From Lysinibacillus fusiformis (lineage in GTDB: Bacteria; Bacillota; Bacilli; Bacillales_A; Planococcaceae), in assembly GCF_016925635.1 (NCBI RefSeq), contig NZ_CP070490.1:1426001-1490000 (forward strand): a DNA stretch of 64,000 nt. The letters are read 5' to 3'. Each line of letters opens with the position of its first letter. Position 1 is the stretch's first letter. Of this stretch, positions 25,218 to 33,703 are shown one piece after another. Position numbers and translations under genes: made by a program. A model generated the notes under the pieces. That model was not told the origin of the DNA. It saw only the letters and a program-made list of their open reading frames with translations, and did not search any database.

Positions 25218-25769
25218 TCACTCGGCTGCTTCCAACAACAATTGCTGTAGTGCTGTAGACGACTGGTGATTTAATCGTAATGCTATTTCTGTGTTTATTT
25301 CTTCTGGCGGCATCACTTCTACAATTATGCATACGGAATCCCTTGTTTGATTCAAGGCGAATAGTCCTTCTTCATCAAGCTTTTTCATGGCTAGCTCCAT
25401 TGCTGCTAGCCGTAATGCCAGTTCTTGCTGCCATGCTTCCCCTTCAAGAGTATAGATGTAAGGGCGCTTATTAAAGCACTGCTGAACATTCGAAAAATTT
25501 TCTTCTCCATAGCAATAAAAGGGAGAATCTGCATAAGACCATTTGATAAGGGATGCTCTTTCAGATATGTTACTGTTAGTTTGTTTAGCAGCTTGTCGTT
25601 CCAGCGCTTCCCATGACCAAGCTGAAACGCTCGGGGCATGCCCTTCTCCAGTGGTGCATAACGTGCAGTAATAATACCGTTCATCATTTTTAAAAAGATC
25701 CAGAAATGTTTTTCTCACAGCGCAAACTATTTCATCTGCCAATTGCTCGATGCTATCGATCTCTGACAT
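25218..25769 (-). CDS. DUF4303 family protein
   Basis: A 183-residue cytosolic protein that looks like the DUF4303 family: IVCAVRKTFLDLFKNDERYYYCTLCTTGEGHAPSVSAWSWEAL near the start, then LIKWSYADSPFYCYGEENF, and a helical end. The family is often seen near SMI1 and toxin-immunity genes, and its role is unknown. ATG 25769 follows a perfect AAGGAGG site. It lies between the SRPBCC gene (11 bases upstream) and the serine hydrolase gene (13 bases downstream), a tightly packed minus-strand unit. Confidence 0.7.
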   Translation of the reverse strand: MSEIDSIEQLADEIVCAVRKTFLDLFKNDERYYYCTLCTTGEGHAPSVSAWSWEALERQAAKQTNSNISERASLIKWSYADSPFYCYGEENFSNVQQCFNKRPYIYTLEGEAWQQELALRLAAMELAMKKLDEEGLFALNQTRDSVCIIVEVMPPEEINTEIALRLNHQSSTALQQLLLEAAE

Positions 25770-25780
25770 ATCTTACCTCC

Positions 25781-26224
25781 TTAATGAATTAGAGAAGCTC
25801 TTAAATTGCTAATCCCATTTTCTAAATATCCTTTGAGGCACGTTAATGTATAGACCCACCCCTCTTTTTGGCCCATCATTTTTGCCACGATTTCTGGGTC
25901 ATGTACATTTAACCCTGATTCTACTACAGTAATAATTGTTTCACTTTGTGATTCTTCAAATGTGATGGTAACCATCGTCACTTCACCATGCTCTTCTCCC
26001 CATACAAACACAATTTTTTTATTCGTCTCCATTTCAAGAACGGTGATCACACCCTCTGCACGATACTCAGCATATTTAAGTGTGATTCTTTTACCCTCTC
26101 CCCATCTTTCAGAGCTGCTAGAAAACCAATAATGCCCGATTTCAGTAGGAGATATAATGGCTTCAAATACTTTATGGGCTGGCTGAATGATTTTTAATTT
26201 CGTCGTCACATCCGTATTTATCAT
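25781..26224 (-). CDS. SRPBCC (AHSA1-like) domain protein
   Basis: A 147-residue START/Bet v1-fold protein of the AHSA1 group: VFEAIISPTEIGHYWFSSSSERWGEGKRITL near residues 19-50, FVWGEEHGEVTMVTITFEE in the middle and GWVYTLTCLKGYLENG at the end. Such proteins bind hydrophobic ligands or assist other enzymes; no ligand can be named. ATG 26224 follows AGGATGATG. It appears to be the first gene of the unit SRPBCC-DUF4303-serine hydrolase. Confidence 0.8.
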   Translation of the reverse strand: MINTDVTTKLKIIQPAHKVFEAIISPTEIGHYWFSSSSERWGEGKRITLKYAEYRAEGVITVLEMETNKKIVFVWGEEHGEVTMVTITFEESQSETIITVVESGLNVHDPEIVAKMMGQKEGWVYTLTCLKGYLENGISNLRASLIH

Positions 26225-26305
26225 CGTTCATCATCCTTTTCATATTGTCTATCTACACCTTCGCCAAAATTTTCCCTTAACCTTCCTTCCTAATAAAAAT
26301 TCACT

Positions 26306-26344
26306 AAAAAGGGTGCGATTCTCCTAATGGAATCGCACCTTTTC
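26306..26344 (-). terminator. Terminator left behind the ABC-F relic
   Basis: GGTGCGATTC pairs perfectly with GAATCGCACC, with AAAAA before it and TTTT after it on the plus strand. No intact gene to the right on the minus strand uses it, so it probably belonged to the lost ABC-F gene. Confidence 0.8.
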
Positions 26345-26427
26345 ACTTAATATATCTTTTTATTATCATCAGAGCGGTTCTTTAAAAATTACAGCACTAT
26401 TTCCTCTCCAGTAAACTATTAGCTCAT

Positions 26428-26615
26428 CTAATGGAAATAACCTATTTTAACCTTTGGAGAAATGGCTATTCCCTCACCATTATTGGCTATATGTTGTAGT
26501 AATGTATTTTTACCACTACCATTGTTACCCGTAAGCACAATTTTTTTACTAATGGGATTTGGAAGCTGACCTCATGTAATAGTACCTTCTCTTGAACGTT
26601 TAAAGTGAAGCTATA
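26428..26615 (-). pseudogene. Relic of an ABC-F ATPase gene
   Basis: On the minus strand 26615-26428 reads [21 protein letters not shown], then after a frameshift [22 protein letters not shown] and [11 protein letters not shown], ending at [12 protein letters not shown] is a degraded Walker A loop (Asn for Ser/Thr after Lys-preceding Gly), and the whole segment matches the start of the second ATPase domain of Vga/Msr-like ABC-F proteins. Only about 60 codons remain, with a frameshift and no start. ABC-F proteins rescue ribosomes from antibiotics. The relic lies in an otherwise empty gap of about 540 bases before the YitT gene. Confidence 0.75.
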
Positions 26616-26765
26616 ATATGTCAAGTTTCAAAAATTCTCTCTAAAGACACATTAATTACTGTCGATATATCACAAATGAACATCCAAAAAGTATACCATT
26701 TGGTGAAAACCTGATATAGTATGGAATTTAAGAAAAATAAAATTTGAATTGGTGGTGTTATGTGA

Positions 26766-27605
26766 ATGAAGAAATACGTTATCGATATTTTAATGATTAT
26801 GCTTGGATCACTGCTTTTTGCCCTAGCAGTTAACTTATTTGTTATTCCAAATGATTTAGGTGAGGGGGGCGTAACAGGCTTAACGATTATTGCTTATTAT
26901 CTGTTCGGATGGTCGCCAAGTATTGTCAGCTTTGTTATGAATGCAGCTTTACTTATTGTTGGTTATAAATTTTTAAATAGACAAACAACAATCTACACAA
27001 TCATTGCGGTCTCATTCCATTCTTTATTTTTACATTTAACAGAAACTTGGTCTATTTCCTCAGATGAAATTATCGTCAATACGATTTTTGGTGGCGTATT
27101 TGCTGGAGTTGGTATTGGCTTAATTATAAGAGTTGGTGGTACAACAGCAGGTTCTACGATTTTAGCTAGAATCACTAACAAATATCTAGGCTGGAGTATT
27201 AGCTATGGACTTTTATTCTTCGATTTAATTGTTGCTTTTTCGTCTTATTTTATCATTGGTGCGGAGGCTTTAATGCTAACGATTGTCATGCTATATGTTG
27301 GTACAAAGGTAATGGAGTTTGTTATTGAAGGGGTTAACCCTAAAAAGGCAGTTACCATTATCTCTAAGAAACCTGAAGACATTGCTGGACAAGTAACTGC
27401 TTATATGAACCGTGGAGTTACTGTTCTTTCAGGTCATGGCTATTATACAAAGGAACAAAAGGAAATTTTGTATATTGTTATTAGTAAGCAAGAAGTTGTA
27501 AAGCTCAAAAAAATCGTCAAAGAAGTCGACAAGGACGCCTTTATTGCCATTCATGATGTAAGGGACGTTTTCGGAGAAGGCTTTATTGAATTAGCAAAAT
27601 CATAA
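26766..27605 (+). CDS. YitT family membrane protein
   Basis: A 279-residue protein with five to six N-terminal membrane helices (residues about 8-175) and a C-terminal cytosolic DUF2179 domain (VNPKKAVTIISKKPEDIAGQVTAYMNRGVTVLSGHGYYTKEQ). The GEGGVTGLTIIAYYLFG motif and the RVGGTTAGSTILARI loop are typical. YitT-type proteins occur in many copies in Bacillaceae and their role is unknown, though DUF2179 resembles PII-like ligand domains. ATG 26766 follows TTGGTGG, a weak site. The gene ends in a good terminator, right after which repeat copy 3 begins. Confidence 0.85.
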   Translation: MKKYVIDILMIMLGSLLFALAVNLFVIPNDLGEGGVTGLTIIAYYLFGWSPSIVSFVMNAALLIVGYKFLNRQTTIYTIIAVSFHSLFLHLTETWSISSDEIIVNTIFGGVFAGVGIGLIIRVGGTTAGSTILARITNKYLGWSISYGLLFFDLIVAFSSYFIIGAEALMLTIVMLYVGTKVMEFVIEGVNPKKAVTIISKKPEDIAGQVTAYMNRGVTVLSGHGYYTKEQKEILYIVISKQEVVKLKKIVKEVDKDAFIAIHDVRDVFGEGFIELAKS

Positions 27606-27613
27606 GGCAGTCT

Positions 27614-27649
27614 AAAACACCTTTTGTCATTACTTACAAAAGGTGTTTT
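27614..27649 (+). terminator. Terminator of the YitT gene, adjoining repeat copy 3
   Basis: AAAACACCTTTTG pairs perfectly with CAAAAGGTGTTTT. The next bases, ATGT, run straight into the repeat start at 27654. Confidence 0.85.
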
Positions 27650-27653
27650 ATGT

Positions 27654-27902
27654 TGTTGAAAAAGATGATGTCACTGGCAGAAAAATACCTTTTGGCAAGG
27701 CTAGGAGTTGATTTCCGTTTCTTTCATACTAACAGTAGGGAACACCTTCACTTTATTTGAAAACCTTGCTAAAAAGTTAACATTTTTATGGGTTGGAGTG
27801 GAAGGCTACTTGACTCCCGTGGGATCGCGAGACAGGCGAGTCCCCTGCAACGGAGATCCATTTTCACCTTTCACAAAAATGCTATTAATGGTTTTGTTTT
27901 TC
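27654..27902. repeat. Dispersed terminator-associated repeat, short copy 3
   Basis: About 249 bp. It has the same left end (TGTTGAAAAAG) and a degraded right end (GTTTTGTTTTTC), but both palindromic halves are largely deleted. Retained are AACACCTTCACTTTATTTGA, the GGCTACTTGACTCCCG block and GACAGGCGAG. It is a decayed or internally deleted copy between the convergent yitT and ddl genes, and stops about 3 bases from the ddl stop codon. Confidence 0.75.
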
Positions 27903-27905
27903 TAT

Positions 27906-28814
27906 CTACCTATTTCTATCAATCTGTAAGGAGCTTTCGATAATGCTGTCCAATAGTGCTGAATAGCTGATTCCCGCAGCAAGGGCACTTTTCGGTAGGA
28001 GGCTATTTTGTGTCATGCCGGGCAATGTATTAACCTCCAGCACATAAGGAACTCCATCCTTAATCAACATATCTACTCTAGCATAGACACTGCATCTTAA
28101 AGTCTTGTAACTGATCATCGCAGCTTTTGCCACACGATCATGAATCGCAAGTGGGAGTTCTACAGGTTCCTCTATTGTAGAAGCATCATCATATTTTGCC
28201 TGGTAGTCAAAAAACACTGCCGTATGTTTGATTGAAAGGACTGGCAATAGCTGCTCATTGAGGATTGGACATGTAATTTCGTCACCAATCAAATACTGCT
28301 CAATAATAATTTCGTTATCCCACTTAAATACCTCTGCGATAGCAGTCAATAAGGCACTCCGATCATGGACAATGTGGACACCTACACTAGAGCCACCAGC
28401 ATTTGGTTTAACGACAAGCGGATAACCAATAAACTCTATATCCTGTAAGGGCAGCTCCTCTCCCTTTACGAGATGTATCCAATCTGGTGTTGCAACACCT
28501 TCATATCGAAGTATTTTTTTAGCCATATTTTTATCCATGCACAAACTACTTGCTAGAAGACCGCTTCCTGTATAAGGAATACCCAATGTTTCTAGCACCC
28601 CTTGAATCGTACCATCCTCTCCAAACTTACCATGAAGTGCTAACAAAGCCACATCAATGTCACGCACCTTGTCAATTATCTCTTTGTTATCATCTAATGT
28701 AATGGCAACAACTTCGTATTTTTGCTTATCTAATTGAGTGACCATTTCCTTACCTGTCATGATGGAAACCTGCTTTTCAGAGGAAGTACCACCCATAATT
28801 ACGCCAACCTTCAT
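27906..28814 (-). CDS. ddl: D-alanine--D-alanine ligase
   Basis: A 302-residue ATP-grasp ligase that joins two D-Ala for cell-wall peptidoglycan. GGTSSEKQVSIMTG lies near the start, ALHGKFGEDGTIQG and GIPYTGSG follow, then VVKPNAGGSSVGV in the ATP lid, and EVNTLPGMTQNSLLPK closes the active site. The length is close to the short DdlB type. Ser/Lys residues of the H-D-Ala binding loop look normal. It begins 4 bases after the stop of the MocR-type gene, so they are one operon. It is probably a regulated second copy alongside a housekeeping ddl elsewhere; that is inference. Confidence 0.9.
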   Translation of the reverse strand: MKVGVIMGGTSSEKQVSIMTGKEMVTQLDKQKYEVVAITLDDNKEIIDKVRDIDVALLALHGKFGEDGTIQGVLETLGIPYTGSGLLASSLCMDKNMAKKILRYEGVATPDWIHLVKGEELPLQDIEFIGYPLVVKPNAGGSSVGVHIVHDRSALLTAIAEVFKWDNEIIIEQYLIGDEITCPILNEQLLPVLSIKHTAVFFDYQAKYDDASTIEEPVELPLAIHDRVAKAAMISYKTLRCSVYARVDMLIKDGVPYVLEVNTLPGMTQNSLLPKSALAAGISYSALLDSIIESSLQIDRNR

Positions 28815-28818
28815 TTTC

Positions 28819-30267
28819 TCAACTCCTCATATCGGTTTTTAATGTATCACCAATGATTTGAATACCACGAACAATATCGTCATCTGCTAAACGAGAGAAA
28901 CCTAAACGAAATGTATTACTGCCTCTCCCGTTTGTATAAAATACATCTCCTGGATAAAACACCACGCCCTTGTCATAGCACTTCTCCAGCAGCAAACGTG
29001 CATCTACTTCCTCTTTTAGCTCTATAAAGAGGTGGAGTCCTCCATCCCCTGTTATCCTGCTAAAGGGAATGTATTGCATACAGGCTTGTCGAGCAAGCTC
29101 ATATTTTTTCTTGTAAACAAATCGTGCTTTCTTCAGATATTTTTCAAAATAACCATCCTGTAAATATTGGTATAACACTGCCTGATCCAGTGTCGATGTA
29201 TGAATCGTTCGAGCTCTTTTCATGCTTTCTAAGCTATCAATTAACGCCTTATCTGCTAAAATCCAACCAACACGTAAGCCAGGGAAAAGAATTTTAGAAA
29301 AGCTGCCAATATAGACAACGTTATTACCTATACCACTAAAAGCGATCAGTGGTGCCAAATGAGAGCTTGAATACCTCAATTCCTCATTAAAACCATCTTC
29401 TACAATGGGTATTTGATATTTGGAAAAAAGCTGAAAAATAGCATTCCTTTTCTCCGAGGAAGTGACTATTCCTGTTGGATTATGATAGGACGGGATGAGA
29501 TAGGCAAAATCAAAATCCTTATCTGCTAACGTTTTTTCCACCTGATCCATATCAATCCCGTCATCTTTCATATCGACGCCATGTATGTCTAGCCCATGTA
29601 AACGGAAAAGCTTCAATGCTGCGTGATGTGTAGGGTTTTCACATAGTACACGCCCTGATTTTTTAGCTAAAGAGGACAATAAAATATCTAGCCCCTCTGT
29701 AAAACCATTTGTAATTAAAATATCTTTATTAGAAATGTCTACACCTTTCATCTCCATATAGCTAAGAAGATAGTCAATTAAAGGCTTATACCCCTTGGCA
29801 TAGCCATAGTTCAAGACAATATCTCCTTCAATGGACATTCTTGTGAGAAACGCCCTTTTGAAATTTTCAACATCAAAAAGCTTTTCTTCTGGAGCAATAC
29901 TAGTAAACGAAATCATGCCTTTTTGCCAGTGTATATCTTGCCGTATTAAATCAATTTCATCTGCTAATAAAGTTGTTTCATTTAGCCTTTGCTTCCAATC
30001 TATTTCAATAGAAGAGGCTTTCAATGTAGTAACCTTTCCGATAAAATGCCCTTTTCCCTTCACTGCATAGATGATGCCATCTAGCTCTAATTCGGCATAT
30101 GCGTTCAGCACCGTATTCCTACTGACCGCTAATAACTTACTAAGTTCACGGGTAGATGGAAGCTTTTGATGTTCCAACAGATGCCCTTTGACAATCATGT
30201 CTTGAACATAATCCTTCAATTGTACATAAACTGGTCGTTCATCCATAAGCTTAAAATCACTAAACAC
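28819..30267 (-). CDS. ddlR: MocR-type PLP-dependent regulator (DdlR-like)
   Basis: A 482-residue fusion. Residues 1-75 form a GntR winged helix (DERPVYVQLKDYVQDMIVKGHLLEHQKLPSTRELSKLLAVSRNTVLNAYAELELDGII). The rest is a fold-type I aminotransferase-like domain with SYHNPTGIV and the PLP Lys in YIGSFSKILFPGLRVGW. This is the MocR/GabR layout. From memory, Brevibacillus DdlR is a MocR protein that activates ddl, and here the gene sits just before ddl, so the same job is likely. GTG 30267 follows AGGGGG. GACC-AAAAA-GGTC repeats near 30307-30319 may be its binding sites. Confidence 0.8.
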   Translation of the reverse strand: MFSDFKLMDERPVYVQLKDYVQDMIVKGHLLEHQKLPSTRELSKLLAVSRNTVLNAYAELELDGIIYAVKGKGHFIGKVTTLKASSIEIDWKQRLNETTLLADEIDLIRQDIHWQKGMISFTSIAPEEKLFDVENFKRAFLTRMSIEGDIVLNYGYAKGYKPLIDYLLSYMEMKGVDISNKDILITNGFTEGLDILLSSLAKKSGRVLCENPTHHAALKLFRLHGLDIHGVDMKDDGIDMDQVEKTLADKDFDFAYLIPSYHNPTGIVTSSEKRNAIFQLFSKYQIPIVEDGFNEELRYSSSHLAPLIAFSGIGNNVVYIGSFSKILFPGLRVGWILADKALIDSLESMKRARTIHTSTLDQAVLYQYLQDGYFEKYLKKARFVYKKKYELARQACMQYIPFSRITGDGGLHLFIELKEEVDARLLLEKCYDKGVVFYPGDVFYTNGRGSNTFRLGFSRLADDDIVRGIQIIGDTLKTDMRS

Positions 30268-30390
30268 TTCCTAACCCCCTTGCTTCATTTTTGCATAAAC
30301 CATGATGACCAAAAAGGTCCACACATTATGTAATTTCCTGTTAGAGTGGTTGCTCTTTCTTCTATCATATTTCAATATGGTCATAAGCAT

Positions 30391-30435
30391 AAAAAGAAAA
30401 CTCCTCTTTTGAGAAATGTATCTTCAAAAGAGGAG
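30391..30435 (-). terminator. Terminator of the symporter gene
   Basis: CTCCTCTTTTGA pairs with TCAAAAGAGGAG and on the minus strand is followed by TTTTCTTTTT. Confidence 0.85.
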
Positions 30436-30459
30436 ATTTTTATTATTTTAAAATATTTT

Positions 30460-31899
30460 TCAGACCGTATTTCCTTTTTCATCAGGATATACTAAAGACA
30501 CGACTACTCCAACAATTAAGCAAATAAAGAATGTCGCTGCCTTGGCTGACACAACGGCCTCCATAGGTGACAGGGACCATGCAATCGCACTAATAAAGCC
30601 TACAATAATTGTGGCAATGACCCCAATGCCTGAAACACGTTTCCAGAAAAAGATTAGAAGGATAACAACAGAAAATGTATTGCCAATCCCTGCCCATGCA
30701 AAGGATACTAAGCTATAAATCACTGAACCCGATTTGACTGAAATGATAATACCAACAATCCCACTAATAACAGCCACTAGACGCGAAAGGTGAACTAATT
30801 TTTTGCTGGAAATATTCCAACGCAATGTTTTATGAATGATGTCCTCACTTATCGATGTTGTGATTACTAACAATTGAGAAGAAGCCGTTGACATAATAGC
30901 TGCTAAAATACCAGCCACAATAATTCCTGCAATCCAAGGCGGTAAAATTTCAAATACCATATGTGGCAAGATCATTTCAGGGTCCTCAATAGAGCCTTGT
31001 TTATACAAAGTGGACGCAAAAATGGCAGATAAAAAGGCACCCACATAGACAATTAGTGTCCAAATAATCGCCATATTACGGCCAGTAATTCGCTCTTTTT
31101 CAGTCGTAATAGCCATAAAACGAGAGCTCAATTGAGGTTGTCCTCCAAGCCAGCCAAAGAACCATGATAAATTTGTAAATAACATCGCCCCTAAGGCAAG
31201 TCCATTTAAGCCTCCAACCCAACTATCTGCGCCATTGCCCATATGTGCAAGCTCTGTTGAAATGCTTAAACCTTGATGTTGAATTTCCATATAAGCTGCA
31301 ATGGGTACAATAACGAACGAGATCAGCATTAAAAAACTTTGGATGGTATCTGTCCAAACAACAGACATAAATCCTCCCATACATGAATAGGCAATTATTA
31401 TTGCTCCAATAATAATTGTTCCCCACGTAATGTTAAGTCCTGAGAATGAATAAATGGTTTTACCCATCCCGGAAAATTGAGCTGCTAAATAACAAACAAA
31501 GAATAACACCATTACTACAGAAGCTAACCAACGAATTATATCTGCGTGCTTTGGAAATTTAACCGCAATATAATCTGTTAGGCTATTCACCTTATATTTT
31601 TGTTGCTCTGTCATAAAGCGTTTTGATAAAAATAGCCATGATGCAACAACGCCTAAAAGCATGCCAGATAAAATCCAAATTCCAGACAGCCCAGCCACAT
31701 AAATAAAGCCAATTGCCCCTAAAAACATATAGGCGGATTCACCAGTTGCACGTTCAGAAAAGGCTAACGCCCAGCCAGGTAGTTTATTTCCCCCTAGAAA
31801 GTAATCATTATGTGATAAATCTTTTTTACTGAAGTATATACCCACTCCTAGCATAGCAAGTAAATAGATAAATATTTCAACATAAACAATTGTATGCAT
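30460..31899 (-). CDS. Sodium:solute symporter (SSS/PutP family)
   Basis: A membrane protein of about 479 residues and 13 helices of the sodium:solute symporter family. Visible marks are YFLGGNKLPGWALAFSERATGESAYMFLG near residue 40 and the FFGWLGGQPQLSSRFMA segment, which resembles PutP proline carriers. The amino acid or organic acid carried cannot be read off. ATG 31899 has GGAGG 11 bases upstream; an earlier ATG (31917) overlaps that site. It lies downstream of the LysR gene on the same strand and is about 1.1 kb from the ATC hydrolase start, suggesting it imports the substrate of that pathway. Confidence 0.85.
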   Translation of the reverse strand: MHTIVYVEIFIYLLAMLGVGIYFSKKDLSHNDYFLGGNKLPGWALAFSERATGESAYMFLGAIGFIYVAGLSGIWILSGMLLGVVASWLFLSKRFMTEQQKYKVNSLTDYIAVKFPKHADIIRWLASVVMVLFFVCYLAAQFSGMGKTIYSFSGLNITWGTIIIGAIIIAYSCMGGFMSVVWTDTIQSFLMLISFVIVPIAAYMEIQHQGLSISTELAHMGNGADSWVGGLNGLALGAMLFTNLSWFFGWLGGQPQLSSRFMAITTEKERITGRNMAIIWTLIVYVGAFLSAIFASTLYKQGSIEDPEMILPHMVFEILPPWIAGIIVAGILAAIMSTASSQLLVITTSISEDIIHKTLRWNISSKKLVHLSRLVAVISGIVGIIISVKSGSVIYSLVSFAWAGIGNTFSVVILLIFFWKRVSGIGVIATIIVGFISAIAWSLSPMEAVVSAKAATFFICLIVGVVVSLVYPDEKGNTV

Positions 31900-31985
31900 A
31901 TCCCCAAAGTCCTCCATCTGATTAATCTAAACAATCCCAATTGGTTTTATCAGATAATAGTTCGGGTTTTTTTAATTGTCAATAA

Positions 31986-32867
31986 CTAATTTTGTAAAAA
32001 GGATGCAAAGTATTTCGATATTTCTACAAACTTTAAAGCCCCCGGAGAAAGATGAATACTGTGTTTGTGTGCAATTCCAACCTGTCTAATATATGCTTGA
32101 TAAAATTTTTTTCTAATCAGCTTACTTGGTGCATGTAGTAAAAGGGAATTCGGCACAATGGAAATGCCTAAATTTTCATTGACCATTGTTAAAATAACTT
32201 GGTCAACCGATAGTTCATATACCACATTGGGATGGATTTTATGTTTAGCCAAAATCTTTGATACATCCCGATCAATCGTACGTTTAGGCATAATCCAGCG
32301 TTCATCCTGCAATTGCTCTAGATAAAGCGTCTCTTCATTCGCCAATGGATGCTCCTGTGCCATAATGCAAACAAGCTCATCATCAAAAATTGCATCAAAT
32401 ACAAGATGTTTAGAATTTGGCTGTACTAAAAAGCCAATATCTACTATGCCATTATGAAGCCAATCCTCGATTTGGTCATAGTCTCCCTCCATCAAACGAA
32501 TTTGTAGGTCTGGATGATACTCTTCGAAGTACGCTAAAACCTTTGGTAATAATACCAATGAAACACTTGGTAGAATACCAACCGATAACGTACCCCCAAT
32601 GAGATTTTTTAAATTTGCCACGGAGGTTTCAAGTTGCTGCTGTTGCTGCAATATTTTTGATATGTGTTCGTAAACTATTCTCCCCTCACTCGTTAAAACA
32701 ATATTATTGCGGTTTCGAATAATTAGAGAAAGCCCTAATTCTGCCTCTAAATTACTAATCGTATGACTGATTGAAGACTGTGTGAGATTGAGCTTTAAGC
32801 CTGTTTCTGTAAAATTCCCTGTATCGATAAGTGTATGGAAAGCAATATATTGTGCTAATGTAGCCAT
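31986..32867 (-). CDS. LysR family transcriptional regulator
   Basis: A 293-residue LysR regulator: an N-terminal winged helix (YIAFHTLIDTGNFTETGLKLNLTQSSISHTISNLEAELGLSLIIR) and a periplasmic-binding-like effector domain from about residue 90. ATG 32867 follows AAGGGG. It is transcribed away from the ATC hydrolase operon across 136 bases, the usual arrangement for a LysR activator and its target, and towards the symporter gene. The effector is probably a substrate or product of that pathway (inference). Confidence 0.85.
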   Translation of the reverse strand: MATLAQYIAFHTLIDTGNFTETGLKLNLTQSSISHTISNLEAELGLSLIIRNRNNIVLTSEGRIVYEHISKILQQQQQLETSVANLKNLIGGTLSVGILPSVSLVLLPKVLAYFEEYHPDLQIRLMEGDYDQIEDWLHNGIVDIGFLVQPNSKHLVFDAIFDDELVCIMAQEHPLANEETLYLEQLQDERWIMPKRTIDRDVSKILAKHKIHPNVVYELSVDQVILTMVNENLGISIVPNSLLLHAPSKLIRKKFYQAYIRQVGIAHKHSIHLSPGALKFVEISKYFASFLQN

Positions 32868-33003
32868 GCTATTCTGCCCCTTTTATGATTTTTTTTCATA
32901 TTTGATTGTGTAAATATTCATTTGATTTAAATTACTAGCCACCTCTATAATAAAAATAAAATCCAAGTAAATCAATATGATTTGTGATGAGGGGGCTCAT
33001 AAA

Positions 33004-33699
33004 ATGGCAGAGGAAAAATTAATGATGAAGGCTTTATCTATGGACATAATTACCGCAAAAATGTTTACAGAATTACATCTCTCCATTACAGAGCAATACG
33101 GAGAGCATGGTCGGGGTTTAGTACAAAAAGGGTTGGAGGCCTTTGGTTTAAAAGACGCTGAAACAATGGCAAAAAAGGCTACAGCAGAAGGCGAAAATCA
33201 TACTTTCTTTGAATATTTACCATCAAGTGTCGAGGGTGAAGAGAAATTTGCGGATTTAACAACGTTCGCCCGTTTTTCCAAAATGTTTGCACAAATTGCC
33301 AAACCAGTTGTAGATGAATATGGAGAAGCTGGTGAACAAGTGATTATGCGGGCAGTAGAACGTTTTGGCCATAAGCGAGGCCAAGGTATTGCTCAACGTG
33401 CACGCACAAACGGCCTAGAAAATTCAGTAGAGCATTATTTAACAAACTATGATATGGGTCGTAGCGATTTATTTGAAATAGAAACCGTCTATAAAGAAAA
33501 TGAGGTAGAACAAACGTTTACTCACTGCCCACTAGGTCAACAATGGGCAGATGATGATATGGGTAAATACGGCATTTTATATTGCAAAGTCATCGACCCC
33601 TCTATTGCCAAAGGGTACAATAAAAATCTAGAGGTGGTACATGATCAATTTGTTTTACGTGAAGGACAGTGCCACTTCCAATTCCAAATGAAAGAGTGA
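33004..33699 (+). CDS. L-2-amino-thiazoline-4-carboxylate hydrolase family protein
   Basis: A 231-residue protein that I place in the ATC hydrolase family. It has repeated helices with RGLVQKGLEAFGLKDAE and RAVERFGHKRGQG, and the terminal FTHCPLGQQWADDDMGKYGILYCKVIDPSIAKGYN segment with two Cys and conserved acidic residues. In Pseudomonas the enzyme opens L-ATC to N-carbamoyl-L-cysteine. The neighbour 4 bases downstream is an N-carbamoyl-amino-acid hydrolase, exactly the second step, which supports the call. ATG 33004 lies after GAGGGGG. Assignment by family resemblance and context; specificity is not proven. Confidence 0.75.
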   Translation: MAEEKLMMKALSMDIITAKMFTELHLSITEQYGEHGRGLVQKGLEAFGLKDAETMAKKATAEGENHTFFEYLPSSVEGEEKFADLTTFARFSKMFAQIAKPVVDEYGEAGEQVIMRAVERFGHKRGQGIAQRARTNGLENSVEHYLTNYDMGRSDLFEIETVYKENEVEQTFTHCPLGQQWADDDMGKYGILYCKVIDPSIAKGYNKNLEVVHDQFVLREGQCHFQFQMKE

Positions 33700-33703
33700 T
33701 GTC

